From the NCBI GenBank assembly GCA_011316305.1, contig SAUG01000001.1, positions 1 to 64,000 on the forward strand: a stretch of 64,000 bases of DNA. Reading direction: 5' to 3'. How positions within the stretch are numbered: position 1 is the first letter of the stretch; each line of letters opens with the position of its first letter. Made by a program: the position numbers and the translations under genes. The notes under the pieces are model-generated. The model was given only the letters and a program-made list of their open reading frames with translations. It was not told the origin of the DNA and searched no databases. Of the stretch, positions 22,698 through 36,640 are shown piece after piece. This stretch comes from Rusavskia elegans (Eukaryota > Ascomycota > Lecanoromycetes > Teloschistales > Teloschistaceae).

Positions 22698-24592
22698 CTA
22701 TTAAATTATTAATAACTAATAGCTTCGCGAAATTCTTTTCTAATTTAATAAATAACAATATAGATAGATTCTAAAATTATATTATATAATTACGAACTAG
22801 ATAGAAACTTTTTCTAAAAATTATAAATATAAAATCCGGATATTAATCGAAAATATAAATAATAATATATATTTTTTATTCGATATATAAATTTCGAAAA
22901 ATATTATTATTTTTATTACTATCTATTTTTATTTTATCGATAAATATTATTATATTCGGATAATTATACTAGCGTTTCGATATATTCGGAATTTTTATTC
23001 CGGCGAGAACTAATATATTACTATTAAATAAATTATTAAAAAATTCGAAATCATTTTATATTTCGGGTATTTTATATTCGATAATACCGATATAAAAAAT
23101 ATTTACTTCGATATTCTATTTCTAGATAATATCGCTATATAAGCTTTCCTTTATAGCGATATTTCTATTAAATAATTTAATACCGAAATTCTATTTATTT
23201 AAACGATAAAGTAAAAATAGAAAAAATTTAAATTTTAGCGGAAAAAGAGTTCTATTAGTAAACTATATAATATTATTAAATAGGTATATTAAAGTTTCTA
23301 GCGTCGGGAAATCTTTTAGAATATATCTATCGCCGATAGATTTAATAACTTCGATTTTAATAGTCTTTTTTTTAAATAAAATAACGATATAAAATAGAAT
23401 AGTAGCGATAAAATAATTAAAGAAAATATAAAGTTTCGATAGTATATTAATACCTTCGTTTTAGATATAAATAAAATTTTTCTAATCTAAATCGTCTTTC
23501 CGGCGATAAATAGATAATACTTTTTTAAATATATAAAATACTAGAATTATTTAAATAGAAAATAATACTATTTTAAAATAGAAATAGTATTAGTTTATAT
23601 AGTATAACTAGCGAAGTTTTTTTATTATTCCGTTAAATTATTAAATATATCCGGAAAAAGAAATATAAATTTTTAATAACAGCGATAATATATATAGAAG
23701 TTAATAATCCGGAATAGTATTATATCTATTATATTCTAGGATTTTATTTAAAAAAGCTAGAGAAATATAAAATTTTCTATATTATAAATCCGATTTAAAC
23801 TATTACTATAATAATAGATTCTCGGTTTAAATAACTATAGTTTTTATAGAAATAGATAAAATATAAAAAATCTATAGAAAAAGACGTTGCTAATTTCTAT
23901 AATCTATTTTATAGGAATCGATCTATTATATTAAATATAGTACTAGTAGCTTCCGCTTCTACCCGCGTTTATATCTATAATCTAACTTTTTTTATAACTA
24001 ATAATTCCGATAATATAATAGAAAATCTCTATAAAAAGTACTATAAAATACGTAGAATTAATTCGAAAACTTTACCGAAAAAAAAAATCGTAAACTAATA
24101 GTATAAAATACTTTTACTATTTCTATTATATTAGCCGAATATAAACGAATTTTTAATAGTACCGCGCGAATAGTTACTAGATTATAAAAATAGCTAGAAA
24201 AGAATTCGATAGAGATAAATAAATATTTCCGATTATAATATAGTTAAAGAATTAGAATCAAACGCTAATATTATAAAATAGCTTTAATTTTTTTTATATA
24301 TTCTATCGGATATATAAATCTTATATCTATTTATTAGAAAAAATCGTAGAAATATATAGTAGTAAATAGTATAGCTTTATAGAATTAATAAATTCGAGAT
24401 TAAAAAAATTAATTCTATAAATACAAATACGTAGGCGGGGATTTAACGCTAAAAATAATATTTTATAAAAATCTAGTATCGTTTATATCTAATTAGATTA
24501 GTATTAGTATCGTTTTATACCGTTAATTAATAGATCCGTACCGTACTAGTACTAGCGTCGATGCGGTACAGACGGTACGATTGCCCACGCTG

Positions 24593-24600
24593 CGCGTAAT
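24593..24600. repeat. Right 8-bp target-site duplication of the hAT element
   Basis: CGCGTAAT immediately follows the right terminal inverted repeat and is identical to 12983-12990. Confidence 0.9.
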
Positions 24601-27600
24601 AAATAAACGCTAGTCTTAAACAGACAACGCTAGCTATAATAGAAAGTACACGTGATTTCAAAGGTCCGTTTTTTATCGCGTATTTCGGAATCGTTTTTAT
24701 ATCGACTATAAATACTATATTCGCAGATTTTTATATCTTTTTAAAATCGATAGCGAACGCCGATAAACTTTAATTCTATATGATTTTTATTAATAGTATT
24801 ACCGTATATATCTTCCTTTTAAATTAGTATAGAAATAATCGTATTATAGATAGTAAAAGTCGAAATTAAAAAACTTGAATTTTAAATTAAATTATAACAT
24901 AAATATTAAATTAAAACAGCTGTAATTTAATATATAAAAAAAGTAAAAAGAAATTAGCGGAACCCGGATTCGAATCGGAATTTAATAAATATAAATCTAT
25001 AATACTAGAACTATAGTAATAATCAATATTTATATAATAGTTCTACTATTATAAAATCTCTGCTATATTTATATTAACTACTATACTATCCCGTCTATTT
25101 ATATTTACTAGATATTAGAGTAGTATATAATTTTAAAGACGATATAAAGAGATTTTTAACTAGATCTATCCGGATCTATAGATTCAAATAGATCTAAAAT
25201 ATTAATAGCGATTATAGCGGCGTTATTATAAAAGGCTTTATTTAATTCTATATTTTGGAATTCAAAAAGTTTAATAAATTCTTTATAATATTATATTAAA
25301 ATAGCTGCGGAAGTTATATATTTAATTAAAACGTCTTCGTTATAAACTTTCTAACGGAGCTAATAATAAGAAATATCTATATAGCGAAACTTAGATATAA
25401 ATTATAAATTAACGCTCTAGAGGATTCGTATAGTCTATATTATATCGACTTCGATAAAAGGCTTATAGCCTGGATCTATAGCGATTTCTTCGAAGAATTT
25501 ATTCTCTTATATAAACTTTTTTCCTATTATTATAGCGCCGAGTAACTCGGCTTCTATTAAATTTATTATAACTATCTTTTATTTAAAGGCTTTCTAATCG
25601 ATAATACCGTTAAATAGTTTAAAATAATAGCTTTAAAAGCTATAGCGAGTATTAGGATTATCTACGAAAGATATATCCGATAAACCAACGAATATTCTAT
25701 TTAGATCTATTATAGAGATATTATAAATAATTAAAAGAAATTTTAAATATTTCAGATATTATAGAATTCGAATAGCAGCTATATAATAACGTTCGGAAAA
25801 GTTCGTAAAGAATTCTAAAAATTTAAAGAAAATAAAATCGATATTAATACGATTTATAGTAGCCGCGAATTATATTAAACTAACGAGCTATTAGTATACG
25901 AGAATTTACTATAGTATAGTCTATTTAATATTTTTTTATAAAGATTTTAATATTCGTTAACGGAATTCTAGAATTTTTTATAGAAAGATTAATATAATAC
26001 TTTTTCGTAATTTTATTAATTTAGGAATTCTAATAAAGAAATAGTTTATATAATTTCCTTTTATATATTATCCGAATATCTAGAAACTATATAATTTTAT
26101 CTAAAAACTTTATATCGTATCTTTTAAATAGTTTAGCTTGGAATTTCTCTATATATTTAATATTTCTAGCTTCGAAAATAACAGCGATATTATTAACGAA
26201 AAAGAAAAAAAGTATATATTTATAGATAAAGAAATATTCGGTACCGAAAATCGTCTAAAATTCTAGATCGTTTAATATAGATAATAAATAGTAAAACTAG
26301 AACGCTAGAAATTACTTCAGTTTATATAACGCTCGTAGAAATAGTAGTAAAACTATTTTTAATTCTTTTTAACTCTATAGAAATTTAATATAAATAGGCT
26401 TATTAATATCGCCATTAGCGAATATATTAATAGTATTTTACTGCCGAGTTTCGTAGTTAAAATAGATAATAATAGCTATAAAGGCTCGGAAAATATATAT
26501 AGCTAATATAGCGGCATATATATTTACTTTAGTATTTTAAAGATTTTTTCTAGTATATAGGCGAGCTTTAAACTTAAATAAATATCTCTAATTATCGAAT
26601 TTATATTTATATATCTAGATAGTAGAAATAGTAATACTATTATTTTAAAAGCATTATTACCGGCTATTTCTTTCTAGATTCTTTTATTTTAAAACGTTTT
26701 AATTTCGATTTATATAGTTTCTATAAAGCCTTTTTTTAATAGATATTTAAATATATTATTTTAGTATTTAGATTTCGATAGAAACTAATCGCGATAATAG
26801 CGTACGTTAATAGAAATTAGTTTATACAGCGGTAGATCTAGTAGGGAATTATTTTCATATAACGCTCGAGTTATCTAGTAACTACGAAAGCTATATAAAA
26901 TATCTATAGATTATTATTAATTAATATTAGTTATATTATATATATTTAAACTTTTTCCGATTTCTTTCGAATATAAAGTATATTATTAACGATAATATTT
27001 TCTTTCTAAATTTTCTTATACGGCTTCGATTTTTTCTATAGTAGAAAAATTTATTCGAAAGTATCCTGGATATTATTATATTAGAATATATCGTCTAGAT
27101 AATAGTTATTATTATCTTCTAAAGTTAAAAGATTTAGAAAATGTAGAAATAAATACTTTTTCTTTTTTTCTTTAATATTATTTAACGCCTCTGCAGATTT
27201 TTAAATAACGATATTTTTATCTTCGTTACTATCGCTAAATTCAGAGAGTTTATTATATATAGGCGGGTCTATATAGAGAATATTAAATATATTATATAGA
27301 AATAACTTCGTTTAGAACTAAACTATATCGATCTTTTTCGGAAAATAGAACGAATCTTCGTTAAATATAATATTACGGCTTCGTATAACCTTCTATTAAT
27401 TAGAAATCCAGATATTATAGATATTAGAACTGTCGTATTCTATTAGGAACCTAATATAAATCTTTAAAAAAAACTTTTCCCTACGTATAATATATTTATT
27501 AAACGCGTAGGCTTTATAGCTATATATATATAAATAACTTAAATAAAACCGAAATCTAGTAACAGTCTCGAATAGAATTTTCTAGGCAAGTTTCTTTTTT

Positions 27601-29404
27601 AATATATAGTTTATAATTATTCTAACTATATAGTAAATCTATAGCTAAAGATAATAGAAAAAGCTAACTATATTATATATTACTCGTATTTTAATAATAA
27701 AAATATAGTTTAAACGTTCCGAATAACTATTTTATTTAGACGTAGATAGCGATAAAGATTTTTAGAATATATCTAGTTAGTATAGAAAGTTATTAAATTT
27801 CTTTTCTAAAAGAATTCTTTTTCTATTCGATTTTAGAAATACTATTTTACTGTTATAGCGAATTTCGATTAATTTAATCGTTTTATAAATTATTCGAATA
27901 GTTTTTAATTTATAGTAATAAGTAAATATAAAATAGAAGTCCGTTTTAGTATATATAATATATAAAATCTATTCGTTTTTATTTAAAACGATTATAAAAG
28001 AAATAAGATCGAATATAATATAGAAAAAAGGTTTATCGAAATCTTTTCTCTTATATAATAAATACGAAATAATCTAATAGATTTTAAAAACGGTATAGAT
28101 TTCGTATTTATTTATAGAAGATATTTTCGTTAAATTAGTAATCTTTATCCTTTTAGCTATTTATAAAAGATATTAAATAAAATTATTAGCAATATAAATT
28201 AAAAGCTGGTATTATTTATATATAGTACCGGATTTAATAGATATAATTACGAATATTATAGATATTATATCGCCTTTACTATTTTAATTATCTTCGAGTA
28301 AATAATACCTGCCGACTTTTATATAGTTAATAGCTGTTTAATTTTTTTATTATATACAGCGATATTTTCTATTATAGTAGAAGTTATTTTTATCTTTTAA
28401 ATAGTTTTCGGAAATTGAATTAGTTATAAATTCCGAAATATAATATATATTTATTATTATAATAAATTTTTTATTTATAAAAATAATAACTTCGATTATT
28501 ATCCGGCTATAGACTATAATAGATATATAGCCTTTTCTAGTAACGATATATATTATATTAAAAAATTATTTTTTCTAAATAAAATAATAAACTATTAAAT
28601 TATTATAGATATTAATTATGAAAACGCTATCGAATATCTATAATATTTATAGATAGAAATTAACAGCGGAGGTTTTTTAGAAAACCGTATAGAATATATC
28701 GTACTATAGAGATATTTAGGGCTCGAAAACGATATTTCCGTTAATAACGGCGTAGATTTCTATCTATACCTTTTCTTTATTCTAAACTTTTTTTTTCTTT
28801 TCGTTCAAATATTTTTCGTACTAGATAGAATAATCGATAGCCTTTTTAATTTTTATTTTCTATATAATATTATCGTCGAGAGTTTTACGTATTTTTTTTA
28901 TTATATTATTTTTTTACTTTTAATTCGCTAATATTTTTAGATATTTAAAACTAAAATAATAATATAGATAATAATAATCGTCGAACCAGTATTCGTAATT
29001 ATAGATATATTTTAAAAGTTTACTATTATTATTCCGGAATAATAGGTTTCTATTCCCTTTTAATTTAAAGTCGCTTTCGGTAGCGGCGAATATTAAATTA
29101 ATAATAGTAAATTTAATATTATTTAATCTAATATAATTACGGAAACTTTCGATAAATTTAAAATATTTAATTTTATAGTCTATTTTATTATCGAGCTTTG
29201 ATAAATAATTTATAGTAAAAACTAGCGCTAAAGTTATAATAGTAAAAATAAAATCTCTATATATTTTTTTAGATTCTTTAATTTTTATAATATTAACTTT
29301 TTAATTTAAATATATATTAAAATATATATATCGAATTATATTTCGAAATTCTAATTTTTAATAGATTCTGCCGAAAGTAATTTATACGAACGTTCGACTT
29401 CTAT
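24601..29404 (-). mobile_element. Ty1/copia retrotransposon relic (minus strand)
   Basis: Read on the minus strand, the order is that of Ty1/copia. A gag-like stretch lies near 29.4-28.9 kb. A protease/gag-pre-integrase region follows at about 28.6-28.3 kb (ISEFITNSISENYLKDKN, the copia 'IPEL.TNLISV..L' block). Reverse transcriptase has its active-site segment at about 26.21-26.16 kb (FFVNNIAVIFEARN, where copia has YVDDI). RNase H follows at about 25.7-25.26 kb. Both catalytic Asp of the RT box are now Asn, and TAA/TAG stops are frequent. LTRs were not identified, so the boundaries are approximate. Confidence 0.65.
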
Positions 29405-29645
29405 TATTATAGATCGATTTAAGATGATAATAATAGCTTGATGTTTCTATATAGATAGAAAGCTCCTCTATAAATAAGCGAATAAGGCTGAGCGCTAGGC
29501 CTAATTAGGTAATAAATCCCGCAAGGCTAATAAGCCGCGGTTAACGGGGTTTAGTTAGCGTATTAGTTAGCCGGTACTATCGGCTAGTACCTCTATATCT
29601 ACTAAGTTCTATATAAGTTCTAGACAGTTTAAATAGCTTATAATA
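29405..29645 (-). repeat. 3' LTR of Ty3/gypsy copy B, 241 bp
   Basis: It is the reverse complement of the copy A LTRs over the full 241 bp and is followed, on the minus strand, by copia relic sequence. Confidence 0.87.
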
Positions 29646-29763
29646 AATACTATAAAATAAAAAAATAGTATTGCCTTCGATACGCTCGTATTAAACGTTT
29701 AAAAATTTTAAAAACCGTTAAAAATAAAGGCGCTAAAAAGTTAAAAAGAAAATAGCGCTACTA

Positions 29764-29831
29764 GAAATCGAACCCGGGCTATACTAGAGCCCCTAAATAA
29801 TAAAAAGCGGCTAATAGAGCGGCCGAGCTAA
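29764..29831 (-). other. tRNA-like segment inside the 3' part of copy B
   Basis: On the minus strand this reads TTAGCTCGGCCGC, then about 45 nt, then GGTTCGATTTC, i.e. A-box and B-box at tRNA spacing. Flanking GCGCTA and TAGCGC could pair as an outer stem. It corresponds to 22271-22350 in copy A. Confidence 0.5.
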
Positions 29832-32800
29832 TTTTTTTATTACTTAAATAAAAGCGGTACGTATTACTACTATATTATAGCGCCTAGTAATAAAATCCTC
29901 GAATTAGAATCTAATAGATAGTAGTAGTACCTTGCCGAATATAAAAAGAAATATAATTATACTAGGTCGAATATATAAAGCGCCGATAAGGTATAATAAT
30001 TTATAAGCGCTTTAACTTCAGTCCGGAATAGAATAGGAAGTCTATTAACGGCGCGGATATTTAAAGTTCCGGTTACTATAATACCGCTAGGATATAATTA
30101 GATTATTACTAATAACGAAATCTAGATAAAAGAAGAAAACGTTTATTATATTCGTTAATAAAGTCTATATAGTACGTTAAATTTTATAACCTATACTAGC
30201 TATTATATTACGGTCTATAGCCTTTCTATTTAACTAGATACTAGAAGCGCTAGTATACCTTTTACTAATCTACGATTCGTTCTATTTCGAACTAGTTAGA
30301 ATCTTTTTCCGGAAATTCTATTTCGATAGTAAAAGATTTATTATTAACCGGAAACCGGTTAAAAAAATTATCGCCGATAGGCGCTGGTTCTAATTAGGCT
30401 AGAAAGATAATAGAATAGATTTTTATAGTAATAAAAAGTTCTAATTTATATATAAAGTATCCGATTTTATAAATTATTTAAAACGGACTAGTTTATTAAT
30501 ATAAAAGTTTTCGATTAGTAATATCTAGCAGCGTATATCCGTAATAAAACTTTAGAAAAACTTTATTATCTAGTTTAAAAAACCTGGCATTATATAGGTT
30601 ATTATAATAGACTTTAGAAAAAGCGATACTAAAAGCTATTATATTTTTTATTTCTACGCGTTTAATAGGTTTTAGACGTTCTATATCTTCCGGCGGTAGA
30701 TCCGATAAAGTACTAACTGTATCCTAGAGGCCGTACTAGTAACGAAGCTAATTACGTTATTAAATACGAATTATAGAAATAGAATAGCTTTAGTCTAATC
30801 TTTATCCGGATATTCTATAAACTAGAAATAGAAACTAATTTCTATTATTTAATTAGTTCGTTCCGATTATCTATCGGTTTAGAAATAATATATTATAGAT
30901 ACTAGGATTTTCGTTTCTAGCTTTTAGAAAATCTGGCGTTAAAAGGATAATATAAATTTACGATTCCTATTACTAATAATAGCTAATAGGATTCTCTAGT
31001 TATATTCGAATAAAGCCGTAATAACAAGATTCGCCTAATTAACTATAAAGTAAATAATCTATTTAGAAATTAGTAGAATCTTTTTAATATATTTATATAT
31101 AATTATTAGTATATAATCTTTAGTAGAAAACTTCGTAGATAACGCGAGTACGAAGTCTATTATAATTATATAAAATAATATTTTCAGAGGAATTAGATTA
31201 AAGGAACTATAAAACCTATACCGCTTTATTTAATTTAACTAGTATTACTAGCAGTACTCTATATATTCCTTAATCTTTTTATATATATTATAAATAAAGA
31301 TTAATAGATAGAATTCCTTGTATATACGATAATACCCTTAATAATACCGGTTATAAACTTTACTAATAACTTCGTCTATAAATTTATCCGGAATATAGAA
31401 TCGATTTCGGCTATTTTTAGAAATATAATAGAAGAATTTGTTACGTATTCGGAAATTAATATCTAGTATACGATATTTATTATCTTTAATATTAGGATTT
31501 AATTCCTAGATTTATAGTATTATAATAATCTTGGTCTATCGCTTATTATTAGCGTAGCTTTTCTTAATACGCTATTTAAATTCGTCTACTATTTCGACGA
31601 GCGTTATATAGTATATCGGTATAATAGTATCCGGAACGTATTATAGAATATTTTCTTTATTATTAAGCTCGGTATTTCCGTATAATACGTCTAGAATACT
31701 TTCTTTATTTTTAACCGGCGTATAGGAAACCTTCGCCTCGAATTATAATAAAATATTAGGAACGATATTAATTTTACCTATTTTATAGCGTAATTTAATA
31801 TTAAAGGCCGAAAGGTACTATAATATATAAATAAATCTTAGATTTAGTTTATCGGTACTCGTTATTTTAAACGAGGTCTATTTCGAAATTAAAACTGCCG
31901 CCGAGTAATTAGTATATATAATTACTAGTAGCTTTAATAATAGATCGATAAAATAACGAGCCTTTTTTACTATTTAGATAATTCTAGCGACTTCTAATTC
32001 GGTAGACTAATAATTCTATTCGGCGCTATTAAAATATTTATTTAGAAATATTATTAGTTATATTTTAATAGATAGAAAATCTTTATTAGAGTCTTTTTTA
32101 ATATAGTAGATAATTACTATAAAGCCGAATTACTTTAATATATCTAGATCGACGTAAAGCTTCTTTATAGAATCGAAATAATAGAAGAAGGTTAGTAGTT
32201 TAAACGCTATTTATAGTATCCGAAATAATTTTTTTTCCTCTAGAATAGGATTATATTTTAACTTCGTTAATTAAAGTTTACGTTTAAGTCCTTTAAAGCC
32301 TCGTCCGAATCCTTTTATAAATAGAATCTTTTTTTTCTATAGAAGTTCGGCGAGCTATATATATTCTATAATTATATAATATAGCTAGCTAGTTATTCCG
32401 AGATAGATTTCTAGATTCTATAGATATTTAGGAAAAGCTTTTTCCGAAATAGCTTTAATTTTATTTTTTAAAGTAGTTATTCCTAGTATATTAATACGTT
32501 ATCTAAGTAAACGAACTAAAGGATACCCTATAAATAATTTAGAAAATATAAAGTTTACTTATTTTTTCCGGAATAGGACGAAAATTTAATCTAGGTACTT
32601 TAGATATTCTTTTAAACCGTATAAAAAGATTATAATATTATCTATATAGATTTTAATAAAATTTTTAAATAGGTAAAATAGTTTATCGGTCTAGCGCTAT
32701 ATATACGGCGGTAAATCTTTATATTTTATAAACGCTACCGAAGTTTATTTCTATCTGCGATAAAAAACTATAGTAAATTTATAATAATTATAGTATTAGA

Positions 32801-35800
32801 TTCTAAACTAATAAAACTATTCTATAGTATTAATAATAGAAATATAGAGGTATTCTAATATTAAAGCGATAATATTCGTTTATAATAGAAGGGGATAACT
32901 ATCTATTTCTATAATAGCGATAAAACCTCGGATATTAACTACTATTTATTCCTTTTTCGTACTATCTAGGAAAGTCCTCTATACTACGAAAATAGAATAT
33001 ATAAAAGGCGTTAGCTATTCGGAATATTCTATTTTATTTTATTTATAGAATTTATTAAAGGTTTTATTAAATTTAATAAAGTCTATATAATTTAGATTAT
33101 AAATCTTTAAAAATATAGACTTCGTTCCTTTTTTTAGAAATATTAGTATCTATTCCTTTTTAGGAATATCTATTATAGCTCCCTAATCGGTAAATATATC
33201 TTAGTATTTTTTAGTAACAGCGGTTAGTTATTACGCTAATATTAGTTTACTATAAACCGTAATATTATTAGATAGGCAGTATTCTAATTTAGAATTAATA
33301 GGTATAATAGAAGAAGTTAATTTAACGAATTCGATATTTTTAGCTAGATTCGCGCTAAATCTTGCTAAATTCTTACTAAAATTTACTTTATTAGCCGGAT
33401 AGAAGGTATTTTAATTTATTAGAATATTCCGTACGCTAACTATATTAGATAATTCTAGACGATATACGGTTCTATTTTATATAACTATAGTAGCGGCGAG
33501 TATCGCTATAGCTTTAATAGCTACTTTCTTTACTAATTTCTTAATAGTATATTTAATAGTACTCTATATTAACTCTACCGTAAACGGAATTAGGTTAGAA
33601 GCGGCGGTATAGTATCTTTTATACCGATTTTCGATAACTTTTCTAAACCGAGTTCGTTTAAATAAAACTACCGGCAAGTAGTTTATATTATAGATATTTA
33701 CGAAGCTAAATAAAACGTCGACTATATAAATAAAAGCGCTACCGTTAGAATTAAAGTTTATTTTTAGAGTTAACTTTTATTTAGATTCGAAGAAAAAATT
33801 ATAGTTTCCGGAAATATCGTCTCGATATTATACTAGAACTCGTATAATTCTATTAGATTTTAAAATAGTATTACTTTAAATTCTAATAATACGCCTAAGG
33901 TTAGGCTCCTTATATATATAGAAATTAAAGTTAACTTTAAGATTTTTATAACTACCGATAATAATTTACTATTTTTAATAATCTAGAGTTATTCCTTCCG
34001 GAATTAAAATATCTATATCTAGTAGTAAATTAGTTTATAGATTTCTAACGATATAGATTTCTCTTATAAGTTCTATAATAGCTAAATCGCTCTTTAAATA
34101 GAAAATAAAAATAGCGAATTTATTAATTCGATAGATTTATTCGCCTATATTATAAATAGGAATTTTCTTCGGTAGTTTTTTAATTTTAATATTTTCTAGA
34201 ATAAACTTTCTATCGGCTATTAATATTATATATCCTAAATTAGTATATACGTCCTTAGTATTAGATATATCCGGGCGGAAAACTAATAGAAAAACGGCGT
34301 AATAAAAACGTTTAAAGGCTAAACCAGTTTCTATAATCTACTCGCTATTTAAAGTAATTATACGAGATATAAAAGTATCTTCTTTACTAGAAGATTATTT
34401 ATCGGCGATAAATATTTATATTTCGGCTTTATTACCTTCCGTATTCTAGTAAACGATTTTAAAATACTTAAATAATTTATTATATAATTCGAATAAGGCG
34501 TTATATTTCTAATATAAATATAAGACCTTTAATTTAATATTAATAAAGTTCTAGTTAACTTTTTTATATTCTAACTCTTTATAAGCTCTATTATAGTATT
34601 CGACCTCCTCGTTATAAGGTTCGGCGGATCTATTACTATAATATTTATAGGCGGGATCTTATTTAATATATTAGATATAAACTTCCTTTATAATAGAATA
34701 ATTTTTACTATATATATCTTTATAAATTCCTATTTAGTAGACTCGTTAAAACGGAACTAGCAGCGTTAAATATTAAAAGTTTAGGCTGAAATAAAATCTT
34801 TCTTAAAACTGGTTATTATAAAGTCTTTAAAATCTATTATTATATACTAGTATAGAGTTCTACTATATTAGAAAGGAATTTCTTTATAGATTTTCTAATC
34901 TATTTACGAACATAGAATAAAAGGAATTTATACTATTTTAAATAAAAGATATTTCTAGTAGATCCCTTTTAATAAAAGGAAGCTAATATTTCTAGAAAAG
35001 TTAAAGAAATTATTAAATTATAGAATACTAATATTTATATCCGGAAAAGCCGGATTTAAATATCGATTAGTATATTAGATTTTCTAGTACCGGTTAAAGC
35101 CGGAATAAAAATAGATTTTCTATTTATTAATAGCTAGAATTATTAGGGGGTACTTTCCGGAATTACCGGAAATAGTTTTTTTCTATAGCCTAGATTTCGA
35201 GTTTATAATTATCTATTAATCGAAAGAATATATTAATTATAGTCTTTTCTATTAGTTTAGAAATAATAGTAATATAAAAAGGAGTAGTAAGATCTATTTA
35301 TATTTATATAATAATTTACCGAATATTAATTATTTCGGCGATCTTTATAGCTTAAAACCTAGCCTAGCTATATTCGCGAGATTCGCGATAGCGGTTTATA
35401 TCTTTTATAGTATACTTTTCTTTATTTAAAATATATATTCCTTCTTCTATTAGTAGTTTAAAGTAAATAATTAAAGCGTTAATCTATATATCGAGATCCT
35501 TTATTAGATGTTTCTTTTCTATATCCGAAAGTTTATTAAAATACTATTATAGAGTTCTACCGCGAAGATATATCTATAGGTTTTTCTTAACCTTATTATT
35601 TAATCTAGCGACGTTTTTAACTTATTCGGTAAAAATATAGATATCGCGGAAGTAGATATCCTTACCTATATATTTAATATAAAACCCGGTTTCGGCGGAT
35701 TTATTATTATAAAAGAGGTAGAAATAGCTAATATTATCTATAATAAATTTCTCGTATTTATTAGCTTTAGTAAAGAACGTAGGAAGTTTAAATAGTAGCG

Positions 35801-36640
35801 AGGATATTTTTTTCTTTTATTAACTTTATTAGCGAAGTTCTATAAGCTCTATTTAAATTACGATATTCTATTTCTTTAACTTTTTAAAAAATCGTATTAC
35901 TATAGAATTAGAGCTATAGCCTCGCGCTATACTTGGTTTCCGGATTATATCCGATTTAGATAAAGTAAAAAAGTCCGCTAGGATTTTATTAACCGTATCT
36001 TCCTTTTTTTTACTTTTAGTAGAAGTTTAATAATTTACGATAGCTCGTATATATATAGAGTTATTTCGGAACTCCGTAGTATTCTTTTTAAAGTATTTAA
36101 TAGTAGCTCGCGCTATAGTCCCGCTATCTAATTATTTATCGGGCTATCTAAACGATCGGAATAGCCGAGAAAATAATCTTATTTTAGCGCCTATAATATT
36201 ATCTACTTCGGTTCTAAAAAGCCTAAAGTCGCTGTAATTATTATATATAAAGTTTAATAAATCTAGTATATTCTAGTACTAATTAGTAGTATATTTAGGG
36301 CCGGTTCTATCTATAAACTCGACGAGCTAATATCCGAAAAGGATAGTACTATCGTTAAAAAATAGAGATAATTTATCTATCGCTATCGTAATTAATTAGA
36401 ATCTAATTAATAAGCCGGTTTATTTCTATCGTACCTAAATATATAAGGTATAATTAGCAAAAAACGGTAGTTATTTAATAAATATTACTAATAAAATATA
36501 TTTAATTAAAATAATTAGTATTTCCGAAAATACGGATAATATTACTAGTATTATTAGTATTTATAAATAGGAATTAGTATTTATAAGCGCAATATATATA
36601 TTATATAGTATATATAAATAAATTTTTTATTACTACTAAT

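Larger units (their letters stand above)
12991..24592 (+). mobile_element. hAT DNA transposon, RIP-decayed, split by nested insertions
   Basis: The element begins CAGCGTGGGC and ends GCCCACGCTG. The first 20 bp of the two ends match at 18 positions as inverted repeats, and the element is flanked by a perfect 8-bp direct duplication CGCGTAAT (12983-12990 and 24593-24600). An 8-bp duplication is characteristic of the hAT superfamily. Subterminal copies of CCGTACCG occur near both ends. After removing the Ty3/gypsy insertion, about 3.1 kb remains, the size of a full hAT element. Plus-strand transposase remnants are legible at 22970-23120: FRYIRNFYSGEN, corresponding to the hAT GSHSGENIA block, then GYFIFDN, corresponding to GYFVLDNA. 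The coding sequence is full of stops, so the element cannot be autonomous. Confidence 0.88.
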
